Shown here: piece after piece, positions 1-9,362 of the stretch | How the letters are laid out: the number at the start of each line of letters is the position of its first letter | How positions within the stretch are numbered: position 1 is the stretch's first letter | DNA from: Schleiferiaceae bacterium | GTDB taxonomy: Bacteria; Bacteroidota; Bacteroidia; Flavobacteriales; Schleiferiaceae | Length of the DNA stretch: 33,844 nucleotides | Reading direction: 5' to 3' | Assembly (NCBI GenBank): GCA_022424815.1 | Contig: JAKMGS010000003.1 | Location: forward strand, 1 to 33,844 | Translations under genes and position numbers: made by a program | Notes under the pieces: generated by a model | Told to the model about the DNA's origin: nothing | The model's input: the letters and a program-made list of their open reading frames with translations, nothing else | Database searches by the model: none

Positions 1-1705
1 TACCCGTAAGGAAATTGGCCCCAAGAGTATATTCAACGCCGCCATTAGAGTTCAAGATCTCTACTTCAGCACCGTTCCATCCGTCGCCCCAAGTATCCGT
101 CAACTCGATGTCGAACGTACACATTTGCGATAGAGAACACGCCAATGTTTTGAACGATACAGGACCATATCCTGGGGAGATGGTACTGTCCGAACACATT
201 TGAACGACATACACATCGTACGTCGTATTTGAGGTCAAACCGGTCAACCAAGCAGGTGAACCTGTAACTTGGACTTGGGTACCTGTTCCTTGCGTAAATC
301 CAGGAGGGCCGTATTCCAACCAAGTCGCAATTCCACTCGCGCTGTAGGTGATTTGAGCCGAGTCCATGCCCACTGTGCTCACACCGATGGCCGATGGTGG
401 CAAACATGGAGGCGCGTCCTTGATCAAGATATCTTCAATATATACCGCACTATAGGTACTAGTATCTGAAGAAACAATCGCGATGTGGTCGTCTGACATG
501 TTGTATCCGGTGCTCGAGTCGAAGTACACGGTGAATTTGGTCCAAGTACCTCCATTTGGTACTGAAAGTGTATCGATAATGTCCAAGCTCGTTAAGCTCG
601 ATGGCGAGCTCACGGTACCCACATACACGTCGTTTCCTACAGAAAAGCCCGTGTTCGCGAGCCAGATGTCCATTTGCTTCGTACCGCTGTCCAAACCGAT
701 CACGGCTGGGCTCACGAGCGCTTCGTAGGCTGCATCGTAGGAGTTGTAGAGGTAGTAGTAGTTTGAGTTGCTCAATGGAGTGATGCTCCATGTAGCATTA
801 TTGATATATCCGTATCCTGCTGCGCCCGATTCCTCTACGTAGTACCAACAAGATGGTGCGTTTGGATTGCTAAATGAGCCTGTAGAGTCATTATCGAAGC
901 CCTCGTAAATAGGCGTGCTCAATGCAGCACACAATGTCTTTACTGAATAAGGTCCGACCGTTGTGCTGTATCCGTTCCCGGCACCGCTACAATCTGTTTC
1001 TAGATAGAATTCGTACCAAGTATTCGGGCTCAAACCGGTGATGGTTGCCGTGGTATCGTACACGGTAATGGTGGTTGGAACTGCCGAAGAACCCATCACG
1101 TTATAGTCCACATTGAAGACCGTGTCATTACTTGTCCAAGTAATAGTCGCTGTAGTATCCGTCGCTGTTAAGCTGGCCAATACTGGCGCCGGACATGCTG
1201 GCGGCGTGGTAACTGTCACCGTGTAATCGTGTGTTTCACCATAGATAAAACTACTACAGCTTTCAGATGCACCGATTGTGGCAGAATAGTTTGAACGCAC
1301 ACGCAAACGGTAAGAACCCAAACTCACTGTCGATGGGATGGTAATCGATCCTACCGTCGAGCTCCACGCGTTGGTAGGGCTTGACCATAAGTGTTCCCCA
1401 CTGTCAGAGAAATCACCGTCATCGTTGAAATCCACCCACACCGCGAAGTACTGGGTCGACCAGTTCGAGGTGAATGATACCGAAGTAGGTACGGTCTGTT
1501 GGATAAATATGGTATCCGAAGTCTGTACGTTATAGTACGAAGACGAGGTACAGCCCGTAGCTGTATCTGAGAAGTTCCCGATGTATACGTCATCGATATC
1601 ATCTCCGTACGTACACCCTGTGGAATACGAAGGCGTACAGTAGGTCTGTGCTTGAACAGCAAAGCTCATAACGCCTAAGGCAATGGTTAGTAGTAGTTTT
1701 TTCAC
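1..1705 (-). CDS. Secreted multidomain GEVED / fibronectin type III protein, C-terminus cut by the window edge
   Basis: Reading from a GTG at 1705 down to base 1 gives an open frame of about 568 codons with no stop; the C-terminus lies outside the window. The first 19 residues form a signal peptide ending AVQA before a Gln. Residues about 20-165 resemble the GEVED domain of Bacteroidota secreted proteins: a YGDDIDD stretch, a VDFNDDGDF calcium-loop-like motif, and a closing GETHDYTVTV strand. Two fibronectin type III-like modules follow (about 170-250 and 425-510). They flank a jelly-roll-like segment resembling cleaved-adhesin or choice-of-anchor domains (about 260-420). The last visible part has a TWGDGWNG motif common in these proteins. 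Such proteins are often type IX secretion substrates with a C-terminal sorting domain, which would lie off-window. Ligand and function are unknown. The GTG start is chosen because it begins a clean signal peptide (KKLLLTIALGVMSF). Confidence 0.8.
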   Translation of the reverse strand, partial: MKKLLLTIALGVMSFAVQAQTYCTPSYSTGCTYGDDIDDVYIGNFSDTATGCTSSSYYNVQTSDTIFIQQTVPTSVSFTSNWSTQYFAVWVDFNDDGDFSDSGEHLWSSPTNAWSSTVGSITIPSTVSLGSYRLRVRSNYSATIGASESCSSFIYGETHDYTVTVTTPPACPAPVLASLTATDTTATITWTSNDTVFNVDYNVMGSSAVPTTITVYDTTATITGLSPNTWYEFYLETDCSGAGNGYSTTVGPYSVKTLCAALSTPIYEGFDNDSTGSFSNPNAPSCWYYVEESGAAGYGYINNATWSITPLSNSNYYYLYNSYDAAYEALVSPAVIGLDSGTKQMDIWLANTGFSVGNDVYVGTVSSPSSLTSLDIIDTLSVPNGGTWTKFTVYFDSSTGYNMSDDHIAIVSSDTSTYSAVYIEDILIKDAPPCLPPSAIGVSTVGMDSAQITYSASGIATWLEYGPPGFTQGTGTQVQVTGSPAWLTGLTSNTTYDVYVVQMCSDSTISPGYGPVSFKTLACSLSQMCTFDIELTDTWGDGWNGAEVEILNSNGGVEYTLGANFLTG

Positions 1706-1856
1706 GGCGTGAAATTTTTGAATAATATGGAAAGGTAAGAATAATTGGTCCTATGATACATTGCAATGTTGCCCAAAGAGTGAGCGTAGAGAAATTATTG
1801 AGGAAAGGAGGGGCCAATTGAGCGAAAAACCACTTTTAATCGCGATTTTTGAAACC

Positions 1857-2936
1857 ATGCGACATCAACTATCCTTCTTCACCGCACTCTTGCTCGTAGG
1901 TTGCGCAGTCCAGAGCCAGCCCCAGGGAGGACCGCGTGATGAAAACCCACCTACTATCGTCGCTCAAAGTCCAGCCATGGGTACCTTGAATTGGTCCGGA
2001 AACACCGCCGAAGTCTCTTTTGACGAGTATATTCAGGCGAAAAACCTACGTACTGCAATCACCACAACCCCAGCACTGGAAGGTATTGAAGCCAAAATCA
2101 AAGGCAAAAGTCTAAGCATTGAATGGGATACTCAAGAGTTATTACCAAATACCACCTATCGTATAGCACTTGGAGATGCCGTTGGCGATTTAAATGAAAA
2201 CAACTTATACCAAAACCTAGAATTAGTCTGGAGTACCGGTAGCTATATAGATAGCCTTTCACTCCATGGGAGTACTATACCCGAAAAAAAAGCACCGTTC
2301 GACAAACTGAAAATATGGCTTGTTCCCTCAGGAGTGGACACCGTAACCACCGCAATCTTTAGCACGGTCCCCGGTAAAAGTGGAGAATTCAAGTTCTCTT
2401 ACTTACCACATGGAACCTTTGACGTTTTAGTCTTTGAAGATTTAAATTTTAATAATCGCTGGGAACCCGAATCAGAACCGTTTGGAATAAGCAAAAATCA
2501 CAACACAGAACTGGATTCATTACCCGTAAACGTTCCCTTCTACAACGGTTTTTTTGAACTTCCTGAAGATCCTTCAACATCATTAATGGACTCCATAGCC
2601 GTAATACTAGATACTGCAAAAGCTGAAAATACGGGTCATTTAACATTATTGATTCCACCAGTGGATCAAACAACATTTGGCTGGCTTATCCATGAGAGCG
2701 GGTTTCAAAAGAAGTTCATCTTCACCACATATCGTCAAAACGATACCTCGTACCTAGATCTGGGAAACCAATTGCCCGGTAATTATGTTTTTCGTGGCTT
2801 CATAGATTCAAACTCGGATTCAACCTGGACCCCGGCATCCTGGTATGAAGGTCGTGAGAGTGAGTTTATTTTAACAGATCAGAACTTCGAACTCAAAGCG
2901 AACTGGGACCTTGAGCAAACCTTGATTTTAAAATAA
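1857..2936 (+). CDS. Ig-like (SbsA/Big_5-type) domain lipoprotein
   Basis: The 359-residue product begins with a lipoprotein signal peptide (MRHQLSFFTALLLVGC; lipobox LVGC). The mature start carries the GGPRDENPP motif, and residues about 30-130 hold an Ig-like domain with FDEYIQAKNL and LLPNTTYRIALGDAVGDLNENN. This is the typical pattern of the Bacteroidota Ig-like lipoproteins anchored in the outer membrane. The rest is beta-rich with a FDVLVFEDLNFNNRWEPES segment (about 190-210). The frame stays open upstream, with an ATG at 1761 and a TTG at 1818 behind an AGGAGGGG stretch. I prefer ATG 1857 because it places the signal peptide at the N-terminus. It is shorter than many relatives of about 500 residues. 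Its role in the cell is not known. It converges on the SCO gene. Confidence 0.8.
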   Translation: MRHQLSFFTALLLVGCAVQSQPQGGPRDENPPTIVAQSPAMGTLNWSGNTAEVSFDEYIQAKNLRTAITTTPALEGIEAKIKGKSLSIEWDTQELLPNTTYRIALGDAVGDLNENNLYQNLELVWSTGSYIDSLSLHGSTIPEKKAPFDKLKIWLVPSGVDTVTTAIFSTVPGKSGEFKFSYLPHGTFDVLVFEDLNFNNRWEPESEPFGISKNHNTELDSLPVNVPFYNGFFELPEDPSTSLMDSIAVILDTAKAENTGHLTLLIPPVDQTTFGWLIHESGFQKKFIFTTYRQNDTSYLDLGNQLPGNYVFRGFIDSNSDSTWTPASWYEGRESEFILTDQNFELKANWDLEQTLILK

Positions 2937-2984
2937 TTGCCACTGCACCTACCTAAACAACGAGGTCAACAAGCAGCCGGTCTT

Positions 2985-3659
2985 TTAATCATTCAGCAAG
3001 CTCGCAATATCCTTGATCAATAGGTCCATTTGGGCATCGTTCGTGCCGTCGTAGAACCCGCGAATGCGCTTTTTCTTGTCGACTAATACAACGTTTTCTG
3101 TGTGAATGAAATCGTGTTCGTCAAAGCTTGTACCCGGTTCCATCACTGCGAAATATTGACGGCGCGCCATGCGGTAGAGCTCCTCTTTTTCACCGGTCAA
3201 CAAATGCCACTTGCCCTGAATGGCACCCATGCGTTGGCCGTATTCGTACATCACCTCCACCGTATCAATCTCGGGCATCACAGTATGACTGACCAAATTC
3301 ACTCTAGGCTCATCTCTGTAGGCGTCTTGAATGCGCTGGAAGTTCTGTCCCATTGCAATACAAATAGTCGGACAGGTCGTGAAGAAAAAGTCCGCCACAT
3401 ATACTTTATCGCGCAACAAGGAAGAATCCACCTCATTGCCCCACTGGTCCAGTAGATGAAAGTTTCCAATGCGGTGACCGCGACCCACACGCTCCAAATC
3501 GTCGTCTACAACGGCAGGATTCAAATCCACTGGATTATAGATCGGCAAGACTCGCTTGGGCTTGAGCTTTTGAAAGGACGCATAGGTTCCTACTACAAAC
3601 ACACTCAATAGCGCAATGATTTTAATCCATTCTGAAGTTTTGAGGCGTATCTTTATCAT
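2985..3659 (-). CDS. SCO1/SenC-family copper chaperone (thioredoxin fold)
   Basis: The 224-residue protein has one N-terminal membrane anchor (about residues 12-28) followed by a periplasmic thioredoxin-like SCO domain. The copper-binding cysteines are in TTCPTIC (Cys96 and Cys100) and the partner His is in FIHTENVVLVD (His186). SCO proteins deliver copper to the CuA site of cytochrome c oxidase or act in periplasmic redox homeostasis. The start at 3659 is chosen because it puts a short basic N-terminus directly before the membrane segment; an upstream Met at 3698 would add 13 residues and run into the divergent gene. The neighbour is a lipoprotein cytochrome c transcribed divergently, consistent with a respiratory role. 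Confidence 0.9.
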   Translation of the reverse strand: MIKIRLKTSEWIKIIALLSVFVVGTYASFQKLKPKRVLPIYNPVDLNPAVVDDDLERVGRGHRIGNFHLLDQWGNEVDSSLLRDKVYVADFFFTTCPTICIAMGQNFQRIQDAYRDEPRVNLVSHTVMPEIDTVEVMYEYGQRMGAIQGKWHLLTGEKEELYRMARRQYFAVMEPGTSFDEHDFIHTENVVLVDKKKRIRGFYDGTNDAQMDLLIKDIASLLND

Positions 3660-3681
3660 GATTTCAAAAGTACAACGAGTG

Positions 3682-4074
3682 ATGAAGCTACGCCCCACCT
3701 TTTATCATGCATTTTTCATTATTGTCTTCGCAGCACTTATAGCCTCTTGTGGAGGCAGTGAGGAGCCCATACAATTGACTATACCAGAATCAACACCTGT
3801 GGCTAAAAAGGGTTCGGATATTCCTGAAGAGGTCAAAAAGCTATTGACCATGCATACCTGTTTAGGTTGTCATAAAATGGATAAAAAACTCATTGGACCC
3901 ACATTTAAAGACATCGCTGCACGAGGTTATACTGCGGAAGAAATGGTTCAATTAATGCAGGTGCCACAACCCGAAAATTGGCCAGATTATCCACCTATGG
4001 CCTCCATGTCCTTTGTGGCAAAAGGAGATTTGTTGGCCATCGCCGAGTGGATCACTGAAATTCCTGTGGAATAA
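3682..4074 (+). CDS. Lipoprotein cytochrome c (class I, single haem)
   Basis: The 130-residue product has a lipoprotein signal peptide with lipobox LIASC (Cys23), a Ser/Pro/Glu linker, then a cytochrome c domain. Haem attachment is at CLGCH (Cys60, Cys63, His64). The axial methionine is probably Met106 or Met109 in YPPMASM, and WPDYPPM is typical of small c551-like cytochromes. It is predicted to be an envelope-anchored electron carrier. Upstream in-frame ATGs at 3616 and 3658 would overlap the divergent SCO gene, so ATG 3682 is preferred. Only 22 bases separate the two start codons. The next gene (uup) begins immediately after this stop. Confidence 0.88.
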   Translation: MKLRPTFYHAFFIIVFAALIASCGGSEEPIQLTIPESTPVAKKGSDIPEEVKKLLTMHTCLGCHKMDKKLIGPTFKDIAARGYTAEEMVQLMQVPQPENWPDYPPMASMSFVAKGDLLAIAEWITEIPVE

Positions 4075-5949
4075 TTGGACATTAAAAACCTTCTTTCCGT
4101 TCACCAGCTCAGTAAATCCTATGGGATTAAAACGCTGTTTACCGACCTGACTTTCGGGATTTCGGAAGGGGAGAAAATTGCCATTGTCGCCAAGAACGGC
4201 TCCGGAAAAAGTACGCTGATGCGCACCTTGATGGACCCTGCCATCGCAGATTCCGGCACCATCAGTTACCGCAAAGGCATCAAGCTGCGCTACCTCGAAC
4301 AACATCCGGAATTTGCCCCAGGTCAAACCGTCCGAGATGTGCTCTACCAAAGTGAACACCCCGGTCTTGAAGCGCTACGACAGTACGAAAGTATTGTCGC
4401 CGAAGGCGGAGATGCCCATGCCATGCAACTGGCCTTAGATAAGGTCGAGGCAACAGGTGGCTGGGCCATTGAAGGACGCATTCAAGAGATGCACGGCAAG
4501 ATGAACCTCCCAGCCATGGACCGCATCATCGACAAGTTCTCCGGCGGTGAAATCAAGAGATTGGCCATGGCGCAACTCTTCATCGAAGAGCCCGACCTTA
4601 TTTTGATGGACGAGCCCACCAACCACTTGGACCTAGACATCATCGAATGGCTGGAAGAATACCTGATCGGCTACAAGGGCGCGCTATTAATGATCACGCA
4701 CGACCGCTATTTTCTCGAACGGGTGTGTGGGACCATATACGAATTGGACCATCATACCTTCTTCAAATACGACGGGAACTACAGCTATTTCCTAGAACAA
4801 AAGGAATTGCGTGAAGCGAATGAAGCGGCCAATTTGCACAAGGCGAAGCAACTCTTCAAAAAAGAACTTGACTGGATGCGCCGAACGCCAAGTGCCCGCA
4901 CAGGAAAGGCCAAGGACCGCATTGACCGCTTCGGCGAAGTCAAAAAAATCGCCAAGCAACGCGTGGACGACCGCGAAGTCAGCCTGGCCATCAACAGCCA
5001 GCGTCTCGGAGGTAAAATCCTCGAGTTGCACAAAGTAGGCAAGAGCTTTCCAGATAAGCTCCTCATTGAATCCTTCGACTACACCTTCAAAAAAGGCGAG
5101 CGCGTCGGAATCGTAGGCCCCAACGGTAGCGGAAAGTCTACCCTCCTGAAAATGATCCTGGGCGAAGAAAGCCCCTCCAAGGGAAAAATCATCACCGGTG
5201 ATACCGTCATCTTTGGCCACTACAGCCAAGGCGGCATTGCCGACAAAGACCACCTGAAAGTCATCGAAGTCGTCCAAGAAATAGGCGAGTACATCACCTT
5301 GAATAAGGGTCAAAAGCTCACCGCTTCCCAATTATGTGAACGCTTCCTCTTCGACGGCAACCAGCAGTACAGCTACACCTCCACGCTAAGCGGCGGGGAA
5401 AAGCGTCGACTCTACCTGCTCACCATCTTGATGAAGAATCCGAACTTCCTCATTCTCGATGAGCCCACCAATGACCTAGACATCCTCACTCTTCAAGCCC
5501 TCGAGGAATTTCTCGATGACTTCCCCGGGTGTTTGCTCGTGGTCAGCCACGACCGCTATTTCCTAGACAAGCTCTGTGACCACCTCTTCGTCTTTGAAGG
5601 GGGCGGCCGCATCAAGGACTTCAATGGGCATTATTACGAGTGGCGCGAGGAGCAAAAACGCATCGACGCGATCAAAACGGCCGCCCCTAAACCCGTGGTG
5701 GAAGAAGCACCGAAGAAGGAGAAGCCTAAGACCAAAATGGGGTACATGGAAAAGCGCGAGTGGGACGCGCTGCCTGGAGAAATTGAAGCTTTAGAAGCAC
5801 GTCGAGATACCTTGAACGCAGTCTTTGAAAGCACAGAGCAGGACCCGGAAGAGGTCGCCAAAGCTGCCGCTGAGATTCAGGAGGTGCTCGATACGTTGGA
5901 CGAAAAAGAAATGCGCTGGCTGGAATTGTCAGAATTAGACTACGAATAA
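4075..5949 (+). CDS. uup: ABC-F family ATPase, Uup type
   Basis: The 624-residue protein has two ABC ATPase domains in one chain and no membrane segments, which defines ABC-F. The first Walker A is AKNGSGKST (residues 39-47); the first Walker B region reads LILMDEPTNHLDLD. The second nucleotide site has GPNGSGKST (about 349), LSGGEKRRL and LILDEPTNDLD. An interdomain linker is rich in Lys/Arg. A charged C-terminal coiled coil begins KTKMGYMEKREWDALPGEIE (about residues 553-624), diagnostic of Uup/EttA-like proteins. ABC-F proteins act on the ribosome; Uup has also been linked to Holliday junction metabolism. The start is a TTG that follows the upstream TAA directly. The next Met lies past the Walker A, so TTG must be the start. 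Confidence 0.93.
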   Translation: MDIKNLLSVHQLSKSYGIKTLFTDLTFGISEGEKIAIVAKNGSGKSTLMRTLMDPAIADSGTISYRKGIKLRYLEQHPEFAPGQTVRDVLYQSEHPGLEALRQYESIVAEGGDAHAMQLALDKVEATGGWAIEGRIQEMHGKMNLPAMDRIIDKFSGGEIKRLAMAQLFIEEPDLILMDEPTNHLDLDIIEWLEEYLIGYKGALLMITHDRYFLERVCGTIYELDHHTFFKYDGNYSYFLEQKELREANEAANLHKAKQLFKKELDWMRRTPSARTGKAKDRIDRFGEVKKIAKQRVDDREVSLAINSQRLGGKILELHKVGKSFPDKLLIESFDYTFKKGERVGIVGPNGSGKSTLLKMILGEESPSKGKIITGDTVIFGHYSQGGIADKDHLKVIEVVQEIGEYITLNKGQKLTASQLCERFLFDGNQQYSYTSTLSGGEKRRLYLLTILMKNPNFLILDEPTNDLDILTLQALEEFLDDFPGCLLVVSHDRYFLDKLCDHLFVFEGGGRIKDFNGHYYEWREEQKRIDAIKTAAPKPVVEEAPKKEKPKTKMGYMEKREWDALPGEIEALEARRDTLNAVFESTEQDPEEVAKAAAEIQEVLDTLDEKEMRWLELSELDYE

Positions 5950-5976
5950 CTAAATTTAAAACCTAAGACCATCACA

Positions 5977-6669
5977 GTGAGCAATCCGCAACCCATTCTC
6001 AAGCTTCGTGGCATCACCCGAGATTTTAAATTAGGATCCCAGACCGTCCATGTCCTCAAAGGCATCGATTTGGACATCTTCAAAAACTCCTACGTAGCCT
6101 TGATGGGACCTTCCGGGTCGGGAAAATCTACCTTGATGAACTTATTGGGCTGCTTAGACACCCCCACGGCAGGTTCTTATGAACTCAACGGCAACGATGT
6201 GAGTGTGATGGGCGACAACGAATTGGCCGAAATCCGCAATCACGAGATCGGCTTCGTGTTCCAAACCTTTAACCTTTTACCCCGCTCTACCGCACTTGAA
6301 AACGTGGCCCTTCCACTGGTCTATGCCGGACTGGGCAAAGAAGAGCGGGAGGCACGTGCCGCGGAAGTCTTGACCCAGGTAGGGCTTGCCGATCGCATGG
6401 ACCACCGTCCGAACCAGCTCTCCGGAGGGCAACGTCAACGCGTGGCTGTGGCCAGAGCATTGGTCAATAATCCCGCCTTGATCCTCGCCGATGAGCCAAC
6501 GGGAAACCTAGATTCTAAGACCTCTATCGAAATCATGAAACTCTTCGATGATATCCAAGCGGCCGGAAATACCGTCGTGCTCGTGACTCACGAAGAAGAT
6601 ATTGCACAGTACGCCAAGCGTGTCATCCGTCTGGTCGACGGCCAAATAGATTCAGATATTTCAAAATAA
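5977..6669 (+). CDS. ABC transporter ATP-binding protein, LolD/MacB/FtsE type
   Basis: The 230-residue ATPase has Walker A PSGSGKST (about residues 45-52), a [19 protein letters not shown]-loop region, signature [15 protein letters not shown] and Walker [13 protein letters not shown]. This pattern belongs to the MacB/LolD/FtsE group, which pairs with FtsX-type permeases in lipoprotein release, efflux or envelope remodelling. No permease gene is adjacent, so the partner must be encoded elsewhere. The start is a GTG (5977) 27 bases after uup. The DPP4-like peptidase begins 6 bases after its stop, so these genes are probably co-transcribed. Confidence 0.9.
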   Translation: MSNPQPILKLRGITRDFKLGSQTVHVLKGIDLDIFKNSYVALMGPSGSGKSTLMNLLGCLDTPTAGSYELNGNDVSVMGDNELAEIRNHEIGFVFQTFNLLPRSTALENVALPLVYAGLGKEEREARAAEVLTQVGLADRMDHRPNQLSGGQRQRVAVARALVNNPALILADEPTGNLDSKTSIEIMKLFDDIQAAGNTVVLVTHEEDIAQYAKRVIRLVDGQIDSDISK

Positions 6670-6675
6670 ACCCAA

Positions 6676-8814
6676 ATGAAAAAGTTCACCTTCCTTTTTG
6701 CCCTCGTCCTCTTCGGGTTTTCGAGCTTCGGACAGCACACCTTAACCTTGGAAGATGCCGTCCTAAATGGACGTAAGTATTACCCGCAAGGGCTGATCAT
6801 GCCGCAATGGGTGCCGGGTACAGACGCCTATTCGCATTTGATCGACGGCTACCAAACCATGGCCATCATAGATGCCAAATCTGGAGAAGAAAGCGGCCGT
6901 ATTACTGCCGGACAGATTAATGATGCCTTGACCGCAACCAATCAAGAAGTAAGCCTAAGAGGCACTTGGATGCTCGAGTGGCAGGACGACCATACGGTAA
7001 GATTCACGGAAGGAGGCACCTTGTACTCGTACGACATGAACACGAGCGAGATCACTGCACATTTTACCATGGCAGAAGGCAATGCAAACGTGCACCTCAG
7101 CACCTATGGAAACGCCGCCTACACGGTGGGTAATAATGTGTTTGTGAGTTGGAGTGAAGACGGTTCTACGGTCCAAGTGACCAAGCATGAAAACCCAAAC
7201 ATCGTCAGTGGACAGGCCGTTGCGCGCAGCGAATTTGGAATCACCGAAGGGCTGTTCTGGAATCCAAAAGGAGATGCCATCGCGTTCTATGAAAAGGATG
7301 AAAGTGCGGTGACCAACTACCCCCTCTTAGACATCACCTCTACACCCGGATCCCTCAAAGAGATCAAATATCCAATGGCCGGTCAGGGATCGGAATATGC
7401 CAAAGTGGGCGTGTACCGCAAGGGCAGCAAAAAGCCAATCTACCTCGATACCGACGGGGTGGAGCACGATCAATATTTGACCAACCTCAGCTGGTCTCCC
7501 GACGGCAAGACAATTCTTTTGGCCATCGTTAATCGTGCCCAAAACCACTATGATGTGGTGGCCTTTAACGCCAAAAACGGAAAGCGAAAAGAAACAATAT
7601 TGAGCGTGAGCAATGATAAATGGGCCGAGCCTGAACATGCCGCCTATTGGGTGGGCGCTGATGATTTTGTTTGGTTAAGCGAACGCGACGGTTTCATGAA
7701 CCTTTATCTGTACAACACTAAGGGCGTCATGGTGCGTCAATTGACCGATAATGATTTTGTGGCTACAGGCATTCTGGGCCAGGACAAGAGCGGAGACCTC
7801 CTCTTCACGGCGACGGGCGATGACCCGCGGGAATCTCACCTGTTCAGCGTGAGCCTGAAGGGCAAACAGATCCAATTAACCAAGGCAGCCGGCTACCACA
7901 GTCCTACCGTACAAGAGGGCGGCCATTACTTTATCGACAGCTACAGCAGCGTGGACGTACCTGCCAAAGACGTGTTGATGACCACCGGTGGAAAAGAGGA
8001 GCGCACCCTCGCCGAGGCGGCCGACCCGTTTGAAGGTACCAACATTCGCAAGCCAGAAATGGGCAACATCACCGGTCCCGACGGTTCTACCTTGTACACC
8101 CGTACCTACTTGCCGTACGATTTTGACGGTTCGAAAAAATACCCCGTGCTCGTCTATGTGTACGGCGGAACACATGCCCAAATGGTGACCAACAGATGGA
8201 ACGGCGGCGGGCCGTTTTGGATGAACGAATTTGCCAACCGAGGATACATCGTATTTACATTGGACAACCGCGGTTCAGCACATCGTGGGACCCATTTCGA
8301 GCAGCAGATCCACAGACAATTGGGCACTGTTGAAATGGAGGACCAATTAGCCGGTGTCGCCTACCTCAAATCGCTGCCCTATGTCGACGGGGACCGTATG
8401 GCCGTGCACGGATGGAGCTATGGTGGATTCATGACAACCTCCCTCATGCTTCGCCAACCGGGCACCTTCAAAGCGGGTGTGGCCGGTGGCCCTGTTACCG
8501 ATTGGAAATACTATGAAATCATGTACGGCGAGCGCTACATGGACCGTCCCGAAGAAAACGAAGGCGGCTATGCAGAAAACCGCTTGCACAACTACGTGAG
8601 CAACCTCCAAGGCGACCTCCTACTCATTCACGGCACCGTGGACGATGTCGTAGTCATGCAGCACAACCTCAGTCTCGTAAAATCCTTCATCGATGCGGGG
8701 GTACAAATGGATTTCTTCCCATACCCTATGCACCCACACAATGTGCGTGGCAAGGACAGGTTGCACCTGATGACTAAGGTGTTAAACTACGTTGAGGAGA
8801 GTTTGGAGGAGTAG
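6676..8814 (+). CDS. S9 family dipeptidyl peptidase IV-like serine peptidase
   Basis: The 712-residue protein has a signal peptide (cleavage near SSFGQ), an N-terminal eight-blade-type beta-propeller region (DPPIV_N, about residues 90-470) and a C-terminal alpha/beta hydrolase domain. The nucleophile is Ser581 in GWSYGGFMT, the acid is Asp656 in HGTVDDVV and the base is His688 in HPHNVRG; the Asp-His spacing of 32 equals that of human DPP4. The propeller segment GITEGLFWNPKG shows only one Glu where DPP4 normally uses a Glu pair to hold the substrate N-terminus, so strict dipeptidyl specificity is not certain. It probably releases dipeptides in the periplasm. Together with the S46 peptidase nearby it suggests a protein-degrading lifestyle. 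Confidence 0.9.
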   Translation: MKKFTFLFALVLFGFSSFGQHTLTLEDAVLNGRKYYPQGLIMPQWVPGTDAYSHLIDGYQTMAIIDAKSGEESGRITAGQINDALTATNQEVSLRGTWMLEWQDDHTVRFTEGGTLYSYDMNTSEITAHFTMAEGNANVHLSTYGNAAYTVGNNVFVSWSEDGSTVQVTKHENPNIVSGQAVARSEFGITEGLFWNPKGDAIAFYEKDESAVTNYPLLDITSTPGSLKEIKYPMAGQGSEYAKVGVYRKGSKKPIYLDTDGVEHDQYLTNLSWSPDGKTILLAIVNRAQNHYDVVAFNAKNGKRKETILSVSNDKWAEPEHAAYWVGADDFVWLSERDGFMNLYLYNTKGVMVRQLTDNDFVATGILGQDKSGDLLFTATGDDPRESHLFSVSLKGKQIQLTKAAGYHSPTVQEGGHYFIDSYSSVDVPAKDVLMTTGGKEERTLAEAADPFEGTNIRKPEMGNITGPDGSTLYTRTYLPYDFDGSKKYPVLVYVYGGTHAQMVTNRWNGGGPFWMNEFANRGYIVFTLDNRGSAHRGTHFEQQIHRQLGTVEMEDQLAGVAYLKSLPYVDGDRMAVHGWSYGGFMTTSLMLRQPGTFKAGVAGGPVTDWKYYEIMYGERYMDRPEENEGGYAENRLHNYVSNLQGDLLLIHGTVDDVVVMQHNLSLVKSFIDAGVQMDFFPYPMHPHNVRGKDRLHLMTKVLNYVEESLEE

Positions 8815-8820
8815 GGATTG

Positions 8821-9129
8821 ATGGATAGAATCATCAAATTCCTTCCTTGGTTGAACGTTGGAATGAACGTGATCGCGTTCTTCCCCTTCACCTTGCACAT
8901 TATCATCACCGATGGCGGTGCATTCGGGTTCGGCTATTTGGCCTTGCCGTTTACGGTCTTTATGAATGTAGGAGGGGTTTTGGCAATGTTTCAAATCGTT
9001 CGAAAATCTAACCGACGATCTTATGCCATCATCAATGGCATTTTCGGGGTAGCAGGAATGCTTTTACTTTTCCTGGTATTGGCAGAATGGTGGACCGCAG
9101 TTTTGGAGAAGGTCAGTACGATGGGGTAA
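8821..9129 (+). CDS. Small integral membrane protein of unknown function
   Basis: The 102-residue product begins at ATG 8821, six bases after the peptidase stop, with a GGAGGAG stretch upstream; an in-frame TTG immediately before it (8818) is less likely. Three hydrophobic segments are visible: about residues 8-28, 37-57 and 74-92, with a basic loop RKSNRRS between the second and third. I recognise no catalytic or binding motif. It probably shares the transcript of the S9 peptidase. It converges on the Kazal lipoprotein gene with a gap of only two bases. Confidence 0.65.
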   Translation: MDRIIKFLPWLNVGMNVIAFFPFTLHIIITDGGAFGFGYLALPFTVFMNVGGVLAMFQIVRKSNRRSYAIINGIFGVAGMLLLFLVLAEWWTAVLEKVSTMG

Positions 9130-9131
9130 AC

Positions 9132-9362
9132 CTACTCCGGCGGACAATTGATGAAATCGTCTTGGTCAAAGCCGTCGCACATCGCCTGACAAGCATTTGA
9201 GTAACGCAATATCTTGCCGTTGCCCTGCACGCATACTGGATCATATTCCATCGTACAGATGCAGTTTGGGTTTGAGGGCGCCACATTCTCTGCGGGTTGC
9301 CAGCTCGAGCATCCACCTAAACCAAGGGCAATTCCTGTAATTACTACGATTCTTTTCATCAT
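9132..9362 (-). CDS. Small lipoprotein with a Kazal-type protease inhibitor domain
   Basis: The 76-residue protein has a lipoprotein signal peptide with lipobox GLGGC (Cys18), a short linker, and a six-cysteine domain. Cysteines lie at 34, 36, 44, 58, 62 and 73, with the Kazal-type core MEYDPVC...YSNAC...C. Kazal domains inhibit serine proteases by presenting a reactive loop, here around residues 36-40 (CTMEY). The start overlaps the upstream stop in ATGATGA (9357-9362), so it is translationally coupled to the ABM-domain gene; either of the two adjacent ATGs may be used. Its position between two secreted peptidase genes suggests, but does not prove, that it protects the cell surface from proteases. 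Confidence 0.8.
   Translation of the reverse strand: MMKRIVVITGIALGLGGCSSWQPAENVAPSNPNCICTMEYDPVCVQGNGKILRYSNACQAMCDGFDQDDFINCPPE

Noticed and set aside
459-791. Separate minus-strand open frame of about 110 codons
   Set aside because: It overlaps the long GEVED/fibronectin gene in another frame and has a composition typical of a shadow, with many Arg/His and no domain.
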